From the NCBI GenBank assembly GCA_029259935.1, contig JAJDEH010000108.1:1-27662 (forward strand): a stretch of DNA of 27,662 nt, in the 5' to 3' direction. Under the pieces are notes generated by a model, which searched no databases, was not told where the DNA came from, and worked only from the letters and a program-made list of their open reading frames with translations. Positions 15,065 to 23,753 of the stretch are shown here, in pieces (within the stretch, counting starts at the first letter, position 1; each line of letters begins with the position of its first letter). Both the position numbers and the translations under genes were made by a program. Source of the DNA: Planctomycetota bacterium (GTDB lineage: Bacteria > Planctomycetota > Planctomycetia > Pirellulales > Pirellulaceae).

Positions 15065-15314
15065 CGACGATTAGCCACTACTGTACCAAGCTCCAATAAC
15101 GAACCATACAGGTTTGTCGCTAACAAGAGAAACGGGAGCCGCGCGAAAGACACATCACGGATTCCGAGAAATTCCCCAAAATCCCGCCAACCGATAATCC
15201 ATCGATGCGATGATCAATGCTGTTCAGGTGTTATGTCGCGGACTTCCTCTACGATCCAGAATCAACGCCGAATTATTCCGCACCATCCGTGGAACCGTTC
15301 TAATTGACCGCACG

Positions 15315-15342
15315 TTGACGCGGCCTCGCCTCGACCTATATT
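15315..15342 (+). promoter_or_regulatory. Sigma70-type promoter before the pilus operon
   Basis: TTGACG (15315-15320) is separated by 16 bases from TATATT (15337-15342), a close match to the vegetative consensus. Transcription should start near 15349. It is the best promoter visible in the window. Confidence 0.6.
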
Positions 15343-15348
15343 TTTGTG

Positions 15349-15421
15349 CGACGACGCCTTGGGGAGAAGGCGTTGAGCGTGATGTGGCGAGGATCTTGAG
15401 GGGACCTTGCCACATTTTTTT
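15349..15421 (+). ncRNA. Short two-hairpin transcript or attenuator leader
   Basis: Right after the promoter come two stem-loops. The first pairs CGACGCCTT (15352-15360) with AAGGCGTTG (15367-15375) around GGGGAG. The second pairs ATGTGGCGAGG (15382-15392) with CCTTGCCACAT (15405-15415). The whole would be about 73 nt. It ends 23 bases before the first pseudopilin gene, so it is either an independent small RNA or a terminating 5' leader controlling the operon. No known riboswitch core is recognised. Confidence 0.45.
15382..15421 (+). terminator. Rho-independent terminator inside the pilus operon leader
   Basis: An 11-bp stem with one G-U pair and a 12-base loop is followed directly by a run of seven T residues (15415-15421). 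No gene on the plus strand ends nearby: the ankyrin/SUFU gene already has its own terminator 725 bases upstream. Confidence 0.7.
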
Positions 15422-15444
15422 CTACCCTTCCGCGAACCAGGCCC

Positions 15445-16029
15445 ATGGCACGTCGACGCAGCGGCTACACGTTGATAGAGGCAATCGTCGCGATCGCGAT
15501 TACCGCGATGACGGCGGCGGTCATCTTGCTGGCCGTCGATAGTTCGTTTGGTACCAGCAAGATTGGCGTGGACCAAACCATCGCGGATGGCATCGCCCAG
15601 CAATTGATGGACGAAATCCTTGGCAAGCGGTACATTTCCGCCGCCGGCGATCCTTACAACTGGCCACTGGGCGCATCCAGTTGGGAACTGGATGGGCAAG
15701 GACGCGAACGCTTCAACGACATCGACGACTTTAACGGCTTTGCCACAACCGGTGCCGAGGATACTTGGGGCCAGGCACTCGGCACGGGAAACGGCCAAGG
15801 GGCGGCCCGGCATCCAAGTTTCCAAGTTCCCGCCGGTTATTTTGCGAAATGGAATCAGAAAGTCGAGGTCTACTATGTGGACGAGAACGACTATGCACGG
15901 CGCCTGCCGGATGGCCAGACCAGCAATGTGCGGGGCGTTGAGGTCACTGTTTCGCGAATCCATCCGGACGGCTTATCTCAAGTTCTGGCAAAGCAACGGC
16001 GAATCCATGCCTACCTTCCCCACAATTAA
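15445..16029 (+). CDS. Type IV prepilin-like protein (pseudopilin), first of operon
   Basis: The 194-residue product starts MARRRSG and continues YTLIEAIVAIAITAMTAAV, a class III prepilin signal: cleavage after G7, Glu at +5 and a hydrophobic helix. The rest is a soluble domain with a disordered Gly-rich middle (TGNGQGAARHPS) and a final beta-rich part (KVEVYYVDENDYARRL). Size and order resemble PilV/GspI minor pilins, but the exact class is uncertain. The ATG has only a weak AGG before it. The next gene overlaps its end by 23 bases, so translation is coupled. It should sit in the inner membrane and be incorporated in a pilus or pseudopilus tip. Confidence 0.88.
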   Translation: MARRRSGYTLIEAIVAIAITAMTAAVILLAVDSSFGTSKIGVDQTIADGIAQQLMDEILGKRYISAAGDPYNWPLGASSWELDGQGRERFNDIDDFNGFATTGAEDTWGQALGTGNGQGAARHPSFQVPAGYFAKWNQKVEVYYVDENDYARRLPDGQTSNVRGVEVTVSRIHPDGLSQVLAKQRRIHAYLPHN

Positions 16030-16846
16030 GCGGCGGTCGCGGCGGAACGACGCACGTTGGCGTTTTCGCCGCCAAGGCTTGACGCTGGCCGAACTGCTGG
16101 TCGCCACGGTCGTGATGGTGATGGTGGCGGGTGCGATTGCCACGACGGCCATGACGGTCGAACAGGCCCAGGAATTGAGCGTTGGTCAGGCGTCTGCTTC
16201 TCAGCACGGCCGTGTCGTCATTAACAGAATTCAAGAATCGCTTCACCGCGCTCATGCCAACCAATACTTTCCGGGCTGTCTGGTGGTCAGCGAGACCGAA
16301 TCCACGTGGACCTTTCCCGACACACTCGTAGTTTGGAATCCCGTCGGCGATCCCATCGATCCTGACGGCTTGCCGCGGTGGAGCGAAGTGACGGTCTACG
16401 CACCTGATCCGGACGCGCCGAACCGGCTGATGGAGTTCACGAACAACTCGCAAGCCACGTCGGTTCCGTCCGTCGATGACAATTCCGCGTGGCAATCGGC
16501 GTTGTCGCTGTTCATCGCGGACGCGACTACCAAGAAAGTTCAGCTAACCGATTTGCTGCGGGTCGCCCGCGCCACGACCTCACGACAGCGAGGGGCCGTT
16601 CGCTTTCGCGTCGAGTTGCACCCCAGCGCGAACGAATGGTCCGAGTATCTCGCCGGCAATCTCAATTGGGACGAATTGTCTTGGGTCCAAGGAGTGCATG
16701 GATCGAATACCGGCATGCGGCAGACTTGGTGCTCGTTCGAATTGCAGCTAATGCGCGGCTCCGACGCCTACCGCACTGACCCCGCCGGGCAGACGGCTCT
16801 GCCATTTTTTGGCTCGGCTGGCGTATATTTTCAACTGACCAAATGA
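16007..16846 (+). CDS. Type IV prepilin-like protein (PilW/GspJ-like)
   Basis: The ATG at 16007 gives a 279-residue protein with a long basic leader (24 residues, ending RRQG), then LTLAELLVATVVMVMVAGA, with Glu at +5 after the predicted cleavage. The globular part is large for a minor pilin, which fits PilW/GspJ. The frame continues far upstream but there overlaps the previous gene, so the internal ATG is chosen. The C-terminus ends in a hydrophobic beta segment (SAGVYFQLTK). It is followed by a 165-bp gap with a small GGCGG/CCGCC hairpin before the next gene. Confidence 0.86.
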   Translation: MPTFPTIKRRSRRNDARWRFRRQGLTLAELLVATVVMVMVAGAIATTAMTVEQAQELSVGQASASQHGRVVINRIQESLHRAHANQYFPGCLVVSETESTWTFPDTLVVWNPVGDPIDPDGLPRWSEVTVYAPDPDAPNRLMEFTNNSQATSVPSVDDNSAWQSALSLFIADATTKKVQLTDLLRVARATTSRQRGAVRFRVELHPSANEWSEYLAGNLNWDELSWVQGVHGSNTGMRQTWCSFELQLMRGSDAYRTDPAGQTALPFFGSAGVYFQLTK

Positions 16847-17011
16847 CCGTTTCCAAGCGGGAAATCGGCAATTGCGGCAGAATCGCTATTGACGCAACCA
16901 TCTTGCAGCCTGGATGTTACGCCGGAGAACTGGGAACACTGTCTCAAGTGTCATAAGGCGGAACCGCCATGCCGGCCCGCATCGAACTATTCGTTTCATG
17001 GAGAGCGACTC

Positions 17012-17251
17012 ATGTTGCAAAAAATCAACATCCGCTGGTTCACGCTGATTTCGCTGAATGCATTGGCTTGGGGAATGCTAAGTTTTTATGGATCACTCAC
17101 TGCCGCGCCTCCAAAAACGCCCTTTAGCAATTCGGTCGAGCAGCGTCACGAGATGATCCGCGAATTGAAAGAAATCAAAGCGCTGCTGCAGCAACAGAAC
17201 GAACTGTTGCGAACCGCCAACATGCCAACGAATGCCCGCAATCAACCCTAG
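17012..17251 (+). CDS. Small membrane-anchored protein in pilus operon
   Basis: The 79-residue product starts MLQKINIRWFTLISLNALAW, which with the following residues is a signal peptide or single membrane helix (residues 9-32). A charged helix (EMIRELKEIKALLQQQNEL) follows and probably forms a coiled coil in the periplasm. The ATG at 17012 has GGAGAG six bases before it. The same frame is open upstream to 16889 from a TTG codon, but that part has no support. Its end overlaps the next pseudopilin start by 20 bases. I do not recognise a family; its place suggests an assembly role. Confidence 0.65.
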   Translation: MLQKINIRWFTLISLNALAWGMLSFYGSLTAAPPKTPFSNSVEQRHEMIRELKEIKALLQQQNELLRTANMPTNARNQP

Positions 17252-17891
17252 CCTCGACTTTCGATTACGCCGCATTCGTTCGCGCCGCGCATTTTCACTG
17301 TTCGAATTGTTGATTGTCGTGGCGATGATGGCAATTATTGCCGGCATCGCGATTCCACGATTGCAGCCAAGTGTTGCCAGTCAGTTGGAAAAGACAGCTC
17401 AGGTACTTATCGACGACCTGGCCTACGCGCGCAGCTTGGCCGTCGCCAACGAGAGTTCCTACAAAATTACTTTTTCGTCGACGAAGAGTTGCTATGCCCT
17501 GACGCATAGCGGCACCAACGCGGCGCTAGATGACCTGCCGCCTTCGCTGTTCGATGACTCGCCAGGTGACACGGCCAGTCAACTTACCGATTTTGAGCAG
17601 TTGCCTCATTTTGGCGCGCCCGTCAAAATCCATACCGTGCTGGCCGTTTCCGATGGATCTGATTCGGTTGTCGTCACGGAAACGGCCGTGGGCGACGTGG
17701 AGTTCAGGTCGTTGGGCGGAACGACGCGGGCCGAAACGACCACCATCTGGCTGGCCAGCGGTTCCCGAGACGACCGGCTGTTTCTTCCGATCACGATCAA
17801 CCCCGTGACAGGATTGGCCTCGGCTGGCGAGTTGCAAGGTCGCGGTCCCGTCATGCCTGTGTCCAGTGCGCCCGCACCAATTTCCTTGTAA
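17232..17891 (+). CDS. Pseudopilin, GspH/FimT-like
   Basis: The 219-residue protein has a basic leader ending SRRA, then FSLFELLIVVAMMAIIAGIA and a proline. The +5 Glu is present, but the residue before the cut is Ala20 rather than Gly. The following QLEKTAQVLIDDLAYARSLA matches the GspH/FimT signature, where an alpha spine is followed by the ARSLAV helix. The rest is a beta-rich globular domain with a Ser/Pro-rich tail (PVMPVSSAPAPISL). It overlaps the previous gene by 20 bases. It is probably a minor subunit of the pilus or pseudopilus. Confidence 0.88.
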   Translation: MPAINPSLDFRLRRIRSRRAFSLFELLIVVAMMAIIAGIAIPRLQPSVASQLEKTAQVLIDDLAYARSLAVANESSYKITFSSTKSCYALTHSGTNAALDDLPPSLFDDSPGDTASQLTDFEQLPHFGAPVKIHTVLAVSDGSDSVVVTETAVGDVEFRSLGGTTRAETTTIWLASGSRDDRLFLPITINPVTGLASAGELQGRGPVMPVSSAPAPISL

Positions 17892-17949
17892 CTTCCCCGC
17901 GACCCTCCGATCCAACAATTAGCCCCACCACGAATCGACGGTTTCGATC

Positions 17950-18999
17950 ATGATCAGTTGGTTACCGCAAAGACGAAACACTCCGATCGGCGTGGACCTG
18001 GGTACGCGCAGTGTGAAACTCGTTCAGTTTAGCGCCGACTACAAACAACTCATCGATGCCTCGCGTTGGGATCTCAATGTCGAGGAAGGGAAAGATGCCT
18101 CCACCGAGGAATTGGTGAAGGCGATTGGGTATGCGCGAGCCGGACGCAAGTTCCGCGGGCGAAACGCGGTACTGTGCCTGTCCGACCGGCACTTGTTCAC
18201 GCAAAATCTGCGCATCGCCACCGGCGATCCGTCCGAAATGGACAGACTGGTACTGCGCGAGGCCGCCGGACGTTTGCCCTTTCCCGCAGGCGAGGCTGAA
18301 CTTCAATATCTCGAGGCCGCCGATATTCGGCAGGGCGACTCGGTCATGCGCGAAGTAATCGTCATGGCTTGTCATCGGCCGGTACTGGAACAATGCCTGG
18401 CGGTCCTTGAGCAGGCGGGCCTGCGCCCGGTAGCCGTGGATGTCGAGCCCGTGGCGTTGCAACGGGGTGCCGTCCGGCAGTTTCGCCGAGGGAACGACCG
18501 CGAAGAAAGAACGATGTCCGTGCACATCGGCCACTCTCGCACGGTGATCGTCATTGCCCAGGCCGAGAAGATTCTGTTTATCAAATACATTGAACTGGGT
18601 GGCCGCCAAATGGACGAATCGGTCGCCCGCCATTTGCACATGACGGTGCCGGAAGCGGCCGCGCTGCGCAAGCACAACGGCGACCGCCGTAGCGACCAGC
18701 AAGACCCCGTTGTCGCGCAAAGCGTTCAAGAAGCGCTGCGGCCCATCATCGACCGCATGTGCGCGGAATTGTCGATGTGCATTCGGTATCACAGTGTCAC
18801 CTTTCGAGGCCAGCCGCTGGTTCGTTTGCTGTTGGGCGGCGGCGAAGCGTCGCAACCGCTGCTGGACGAACTGGCTCAAAGAATCAACCTGAAGTGCCAA
18901 CTAAGCGAACCGCTTCGAGGGTTTACCGCCCCTGTCGAAATGGGACGTAACGGCCAATGGGACGTAGCCACGGGACTCGCGCTGAGGGAAGAGACATGA
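17950..18999 (+). CDS. pilM: Type IV pilus assembly protein PilM (actin-like)
   Basis: The 349-residue cytoplasmic protein has the actin/FtsA-like fold. IGVDLGTRSVKLVQFS (residues 13-28) is the phosphate-1 loop, and LLLGGGEASQPLLDELAQRI near 295-315 is the adenosine loop. The second phosphate loop, normally a DIG motif, reads VHIGHSRT with His192 in place of the Asp, so nucleotide handling may be altered. PilM binds the N-terminal tail of PilN and links the cytoplasmic ATPase to the inner-membrane complex. The next gene starts in an ATGA overlap with its stop codon. It follows the GspH-like gene by 58 bp. Confidence 0.93.
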   Translation: MISWLPQRRNTPIGVDLGTRSVKLVQFSADYKQLIDASRWDLNVEEGKDASTEELVKAIGYARAGRKFRGRNAVLCLSDRHLFTQNLRIATGDPSEMDRLVLREAAGRLPFPAGEAELQYLEAADIRQGDSVMREVIVMACHRPVLEQCLAVLEQAGLRPVAVDVEPVALQRGAVRQFRRGNDREERTMSVHIGHSRTVIVIAQAEKILFIKYIELGGRQMDESVARHLHMTVPEAAALRKHNGDRRSDQQDPVVAQSVQEALRPIIDRMCAELSMCIRYHSVTFRGQPLVRLLLGGGEASQPLLDELAQRINLKCQLSEPLRGFTAPVEMGRNGQWDVATGLALREET

Positions 19000-19739
19000 A
19001 CAGCTTGCAGCAAATCGATTTCCTGCCAAAGCGCTATCACGAAGAGAAAGTTCGCCGCAGCTCGAATCTTTGGCGACTGTTGCTCGTGGTGCTGTTCGGC
19101 GGAATCTGCGCGCTGGCCGCCGTCGGACAGAATATGCTGCGGAGATCGGTGGCCCGCAGGTTGGACGAAGTGGTCCCTCAACATGCGGCGGCGACCGCTT
19201 CCACCGAATTGTACGGCCGTTTGCAGGTGGAACTGCGGGAAATCGAAGATGAAGCCGAACTATACGCCTTCTTGAAACACCCTTGGCCTCGCAGCCAGTT
19301 GCTGAATGCCGTGTCGGCGTCAATGCCGGAAGCGGTGCGACTTCACCGCTTGAACATCACCCAGGAAGCGGTTCAGGGGGATCCCTCGGCCTTCCGGTCG
19401 ACCGACGCCGCCAAGCAACATGCACTGCTGAAACCGGCTCGACGAGATTTGGTGAAGCTGGATAGCAACATCAAGAACCGGCGGACCATCATCGAACTGC
19501 TCGGGGAAACTAGCGACGATTCGAGGTTACACGCCTTTATCGGCCAACTCGCCGAGCATCCGCTGTTCCAAACGGCCGAACTCGTTTCCCTTGAATCAAC
19601 CGGTCCGAGCGATCCGCAGGGACGTTCGACCTTTAAAGTTCGAGTCGTCGTCCGGCCGCCTCATGGACAACAACCACGGCCGACCGCCACGGCCGCTCCT
19701 AAATTGCAGAGCGAGCGGCCCGTGAATGGAGATGCATGA
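18996..19739 (+). CDS. pilN: PilN-like inner-membrane assembly protein
   Basis: The 247-residue protein starts MNSLQQIDFLPKRYHEEKVR, where IDFLP corresponds to the INLLP motif of PilN that docks on PilM. A membrane helix follows (about residues 23-45) and then a periplasmic coiled coil with alpha/beta domain; a Pro/Gln-rich tail ends the protein. The chosen ATG overlaps the pilM stop (ATGA); a longer frame begins inside pilM and is rejected. Its own end overlaps the next gene in the same ATGA way. Length is a little above the ~200 of proteobacterial PilN because of the tail. Confidence 0.88.
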   Translation: MNSLQQIDFLPKRYHEEKVRRSSNLWRLLLVVLFGGICALAAVGQNMLRRSVARRLDEVVPQHAAATASTELYGRLQVELREIEDEAELYAFLKHPWPRSQLLNAVSASMPEAVRLHRLNITQEAVQGDPSAFRSTDAAKQHALLKPARRDLVKLDSNIKNRRTIIELLGETSDDSRLHAFIGQLAEHPLFQTAELVSLESTGPSDPQGRSTFKVRVVVRPPHGQQPRPTATAAPKLQSERPVNGDA

Positions 19740-20344
19740 TGTCGATCAAGGACAAGAAGAGCTCTCGTACTCTCATCGTCACGATCAGCCTGCCCGCCGT
19801 GGCCATTGGCTATGTCGTCTTTTTCTTTTTGCCCGGACAGAAAGAAATTGGCCGGTTGCGGGACGAGTTTCACCAACGTCAAAACTTCGCGTTAGAAGCC
19901 GACCGCTTGACGATGGCCATTCGCAAAGTGGAAAACGACCGCGCCGGTGCGCAAAATTTCATCGCTACTTGGCGCGAGCTGGCACCCGCCCAGGGAAAGC
20001 TGGCACCAATCTACGGTGCGGTCTCCCAACTTGCTCAGGATTCCGGCACGTCGATTACGCGATTAGATCCTCAGCAAACCATTCAGTTAGAGACGATTGG
20101 GCACTCGTCGTTTGCCATTGAACTGAAGGGCAATTTCTCGCAGATCGCTGAATTTGTGCGAGGGATTGAAATGCGACCCGAGACCATTTGGATTACCGAC
20201 CTAATGATCGAACCAGCTCAAAGAGACTCAAATCGTGCCGTCGGCGGTGTCCCAGGAAAACCTGGTGCGGGAAACAATGGGCAACTTCTATCGGCCAAGA
20301 TAACTTTGAGAGTATTTGCGGATAAAGACAAGATTTCCGGTTAG
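19736..20344 (+). CDS. pilO: PilO-like inner-membrane assembly protein
   Basis: The 202-residue protein has a short cytoplasmic tail, a membrane helix (TLIVTISLPAVAIGYVVFFF), a coiled coil (to about residue 65) and a ferredoxin-like domain ending in ITLRVFADKD. ELKGNFSQIAEFVRGIEM matches the PilO core, which recruits PilN and PilP. Two ATG codons are adjacent; the first overlaps the pilN stop. The C-terminal domain carries a Gly-rich insertion (AVGGVPGKPGAGNNG). Sequence similarity is weak, as is usual for PilO, but position makes the call safe. Confidence 0.87.
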   Translation: MMSIKDKKSSRTLIVTISLPAVAIGYVVFFFLPGQKEIGRLRDEFHQRQNFALEADRLTMAIRKVENDRAGAQNFIATWRELAPAQGKLAPIYGAVSQLAQDSGTSITRLDPQQTIQLETIGHSSFAIELKGNFSQIAEFVRGIEMRPETIWITDLMIEPAQRDSNRAVGGVPGKPGAGNNGQLLSAKITLRVFADKDKISG

Positions 20345-20405
20345 GTCGTAAGTAACGAAGACCGATACAAGAGGAGCCGTTCCAGCGGCGATAAAGGGAA
20401 GACCT

Positions 20406-21125
20406 GTGAATTTAGGTGATCTAGTAAAAAAAATGAAGCGGGAAGTGGCGCGCAACAAGGCCAAATCGGCTGTGTTGGCCGTGATGTGCGTGGTTGCGCT
20501 CTGCTTTTGGGGCCCGTTGATTTTCAATTGGACGGGATTGGGATCGCCCTCGCACGGCGTTAATGCCAGCGAATCGCCTCTGCCGTTGGCGGGCGGTCCC
20601 GCGGTAGGCGCGGTGTTGAGTCCCGAGACGCCCATGGTGGCTAAAGCCAAGTCAGCAACGTCCTGGCTGAGCTTAATTACCGCGATCGAAGCCGATCCGA
20701 TGATGGCGTCCGGCAGCGCAATTTCCACCGATCCATTCCGTTCACCGACCGTCGCCACGCCCGTGGTTGCCCAAGATGTGCACGACACCGTCCCAGCCGA
20801 GGAGACGAAGACAACCTTGGCGATGCTGAGCAACGATCCCAAACAACTTGGCATACGATTGGAGAGTGTGTTTGTGGGGCGCAGAAATCGAGTTGCACGG
20901 ATCAGCGGCCACTCTTTTAGAGAGAACTCGCGGATCTACCTGAGCGGCACGGGAGCGGTCCTCGACATATCCAAGACGTCGAGCGGTAGCCCAAGCGAAC
21001 TCTCCTTGGAGATCGCGGCCGTCAACACCGACCACGTAGTGCTGAGTGATGGAACTTCAACCTTCACTCTGCCGCTGCACCGGCCAACTTTTGGATTCGC
21101 CGATCAAACCACCTTTGAACGATGA
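20406..21125 (+). CDS. PilP-like pilus assembly protein
   Basis: The 239-residue product has an N-terminal basic segment and one membrane helix (SAVLAVMCVVALCFWGPLIF), a long low-complexity linker rich in Ala, Ser and Pro, and a C-terminal beta domain (LGIRLESVFVGRRNRVARIS to the end) where PilP has its secretin-binding beta sandwich. It is anchored by a helix rather than by a lipoprotein Cys as in proteobacterial PilP. The start is GTG at 20406, preceded by AAGGGA. It lies between pilO and the secretin gene, exactly where pilP occurs. Confidence 0.75.
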   Translation: MNLGDLVKKMKREVARNKAKSAVLAVMCVVALCFWGPLIFNWTGLGSPSHGVNASESPLPLAGGPAVGAVLSPETPMVAKAKSATSWLSLITAIEADPMMASGSAISTDPFRSPTVATPVVAQDVHDTVPAEETKTTLAMLSNDPKQLGIRLESVFVGRRNRVARISGHSFRENSRIYLSGTGAVLDISKTSSGSPSELSLEIAAVNTDHVVLSDGTSTFTLPLHRPTFGFADQTTFER

Positions 21126-21159
21126 GATCAAACTCTTGGAATGAGGTCACGGAAGACCA

Positions 21160-23652
21160 ATGCAAACTCTATTACGACTAACATTGTTGGGCATCTTTGG
21201 GGCGGCGGGCGTTGGCATCGCCATTTCGGTCGCCACGCAGACGCCACCTGCTGGCGACGAGGGGCCGGTTTCCAGTTTGGAGGCCGAAGCAGCGAGCGAC
21301 GCCGCGCAGTCCGACAAGAACACGCCGAACGTCTCGCGGCCCGAGGGGACGCAAACCCCCGCGGGGCACAAGCCCGTCCCTTCTGTTTCTCCATTGACGG
21401 AACCTTATGGTTCTCCAGTTGCATCGAAGATCGAGCAGCTTGAGGACCGTATGCGCCAAATGCAAAGCGAAAAAGAACAAGAGCGGATGCGTCAACTGGA
21501 ATCAAAACTGCGGGACATCGAGCGAGCGGCCGAAAATCGCCAGCATCAATTCGAAAAGACGGCATTTCAACAGCAACATCAGATCGAGAAAGCTTCACGC
21601 GAGCAACGAGAATTGATTACGCAACTGGCCCAAGCCGTTCGTGAAGGACAGTCTCAGCCCGCGCCACTCGATCCGGCGATCAAGGTCGCCGGAATTGGGC
21701 CAGAAATTGGGCAGCTTCAAGCTGCGTCATCCGTCGATGAGGCGGAAGATCAGAAAGATGAAAACGCGGATGACGCAGAGTCCGCGATGCACCGGGGCGA
21801 AGGCGACGAAGGACTGTCACTCAATTTACGCAACGAAGATCTTCGCCAAGTGCTTGAGTTTCTAAGCGCCGAAGGAAAACTGAATATCCTGGCGACCGAA
21901 AGCGTGCAAGGGACGGTAACCGCCACGCTGAACAACGTCGATGTAAAAACGGCGCTTGAGTCGATTCTTCGAACCGCTGGATACAAGTTCCGTCAGGAAG
22001 GTAATTTTGTCTACGTGGGCGAGGCTGTGGACTTCGAAAAGATGGACCAGCTAAGTGATCAGATCGGAACTCGCATCTATCGCACGAATTACGTAACCGC
22101 CGCCGAGTTGCAACAGCTTGTGGCACCCATGATCACTCCGACGGTCGGAGTGATCACCGTTTCGACGAAGTCGAAGGTCGACATTCCGGCCGACAGTGTG
22201 ACCACCGGGGGCGATGATTTCGCGGGGAACGAAGTGCTGCTGGTGCGCGATTATGAACGTGTGTTACAGCAAGTCGACGAGGTGGTGATGCGCATAGACC
22301 GCCAGCCGAGCCAAGTTTCGATCGAGGCCGTCATTCTTAGCGTGGCTCTCGACGACACGGCCAGTGTTGGGATCGATTTCGAAGTGCTGCGAAATCGCGC
22401 CAACATCCGTTTAATCGGCAACTCGCCGATCGCGTCGCTGGCGGCGATTGACACTTCCGGAGGCGGCTTGAACATCGGATTCTTGGATGGCGGCATGTCC
22501 GCGTTTATCAAGGCTTTGGAATCGTTCGGCGATACCGACGTGATTGTCTCGCCGCATTTGCTGTGTCTGAACAAACAGCGGGCCGAGATCCTGATCGGCG
22601 ACCAGAAAGGTTACCTCAGCACCACGCAAACCGAAACGGCCACCACGCAGACGGTCGAGTTTTTAGACATCGGAACGCAGCTTCGTGTGCGCCCATTCAT
22701 TTCCGACGATGGCATGATTCGCCTTGAGGTTCATCCCGAACTATCCACCGGAGACGTGCGGTTGCTCGGCGATTTTGCTCTGCCGGAAAAGAGTACCACG
22801 CAGGTTACCACCAATATCATGTGCCGAGACGGTAGGACCGTTGTCATTGGCGGATTGATCCGAGAAGACATTGCCGAAACGGTCACGCGTGTCGCGGGTC
22901 TGGGCAGTATCCCCGTGGTTGGCGCACTATTTCGCAGCAAGACCCATACGGTGATTCGCAACGAGATCATTGTGCTGTTGACGCCGAGGATCATTCGAGA
23001 GGCGGCGTTGTGCGACCCGGAAGGGGAGTCGTTGAAGGACTTGCCCCATCGTCAAGCGGTTGCCAAGGCGGCCAAGATGACCGTCATCGGACGGCATTAT
23101 TATAGCGAGCGTTATTTCCGACTGGGGCAACAGGCCTGGAGGGCTGGGAATGTGCATGTCGCGCTGAATTATCTCGACTTGGCACTCTACTTCCATGCCA
23201 AGAACAAACGGGCGATTAAACTTCAGGCCATGATTCTCAGCCACGACCATGGTCCACCCAATCTGGTCGAAGGTCCTTTCCTCAATCCCGATGGGACACC
23301 GATACCATACGAATCGATTGAGTCGATGGAGATGCGATCCGATGGGGGGATTATCGAACCGGTGCCCACCTATCCCGATATCGTGCCCGATTCCGCACTG
23401 CCGCCGCCCAACGCCTTGCCACGGCATCATCCAAACCAGCGGCCGGTCGTGGCGGCACACCCGGCGGCGACCTCGCGGCGGTCGAAGCCCGTGTCCGCGC
23501 CAACGACTCAATCGTCAGGAGAGAACAAACGATCCGGGCGAAACAAACGCCCGTTGCAACTTCCTGCCTTCGGGCGGCGTTATCCTGTGTCGCAGGCAGC
23601 AGCAACCGACGCGCCCGAGCCTAGTCCGGTCAGGTTTACTCGGTCCAAATAG
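21160..23652 (+). CDS. pilQ: PilQ/GspD-type outer-membrane secretin
   Basis: The 830-residue protein forms the outer-membrane channel of the pilus or secretion system. It has a signal peptide (residues 1-25), a long coiled coil (about 87-170, e.g. RMRQMQSEKEQERMRQLESK), an STN/N0-like domain from about 218 (LSLNLRNEDLRQVLEFLSAE), an N1-type domain, and the secretin barrel (about 385-611) with the signature GSIPVVGALFRSK and LLTPRII. A TPR-like pair of helices (YFRLGQQAWRAGNVHVALNY) and a Pro-rich tail extend beyond the barrel, which is longer than in PilQ of proteobacteria. It ends the core operon. Confidence 0.93.
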   Translation: MQTLLRLTLLGIFGAAGVGIAISVATQTPPAGDEGPVSSLEAEAASDAAQSDKNTPNVSRPEGTQTPAGHKPVPSVSPLTEPYGSPVASKIEQLEDRMRQMQSEKEQERMRQLESKLRDIERAAENRQHQFEKTAFQQQHQIEKASREQRELITQLAQAVREGQSQPAPLDPAIKVAGIGPEIGQLQAASSVDEAEDQKDENADDAESAMHRGEGDEGLSLNLRNEDLRQVLEFLSAEGKLNILATESVQGTVTATLNNVDVKTALESILRTAGYKFRQEGNFVYVGEAVDFEKMDQLSDQIGTRIYRTNYVTAAELQQLVAPMITPTVGVITVSTKSKVDIPADSVTTGGDDFAGNEVLLVRDYERVLQQVDEVVMRIDRQPSQVSIEAVILSVALDDTASVGIDFEVLRNRANIRLIGNSPIASLAAIDTSGGGLNIGFLDGGMSAFIKALESFGDTDVIVSPHLLCLNKQRAEILIGDQKGYLSTTQTETATTQTVEFLDIGTQLRVRPFISDDGMIRLEVHPELSTGDVRLLGDFALPEKSTTQVTTNIMCRDGRTVVIGGLIREDIAETVTRVAGLGSIPVVGALFRSKTHTVIRNEIIVLLTPRIIREAALCDPEGESLKDLPHRQAVAKAAKMTVIGRHYYSERYFRLGQQAWRAGNVHVALNYLDLALYFHAKNKRAIKLQAMILSHDHGPPNLVEGPFLNPDGTPIPYESIESMEMRSDGGIIEPVPTYPDIVPDSALPPPNALPRHHPNQRPVVAAHPAATSRRSKPVSAPTTQSSGENKRSGRNKRPLQLPAFGRRYPVSQAAATDAPEPSPVRFTRSK

Positions 23653-23753
23653 AGCCCGTCGTGGCGAATTGCAGGTCCGGAAATAGTTGGTGAGCGGCGC
23701 GAGGGTGGATTAGAGAAAAGATACGTTACGAGTTTTTTTGAAGGACTGTGGCG

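Noticed and set aside
16889..16917. TTGACG with a downstream GATGTT as a promoter inside the pilus operon
   Set aside because: The -10 candidate matches only three of six positions; the operon can be transcribed from upstream.
16889..17011. Upstream extension of the small pilus-operon protein with a CLKCH heme-like motif
   Set aside because: The extension would start at TTG without a ribosome-binding site, while ATG 17012 has GGAGAG. A single CxxCH in an otherwise unsupported stretch is likely chance.
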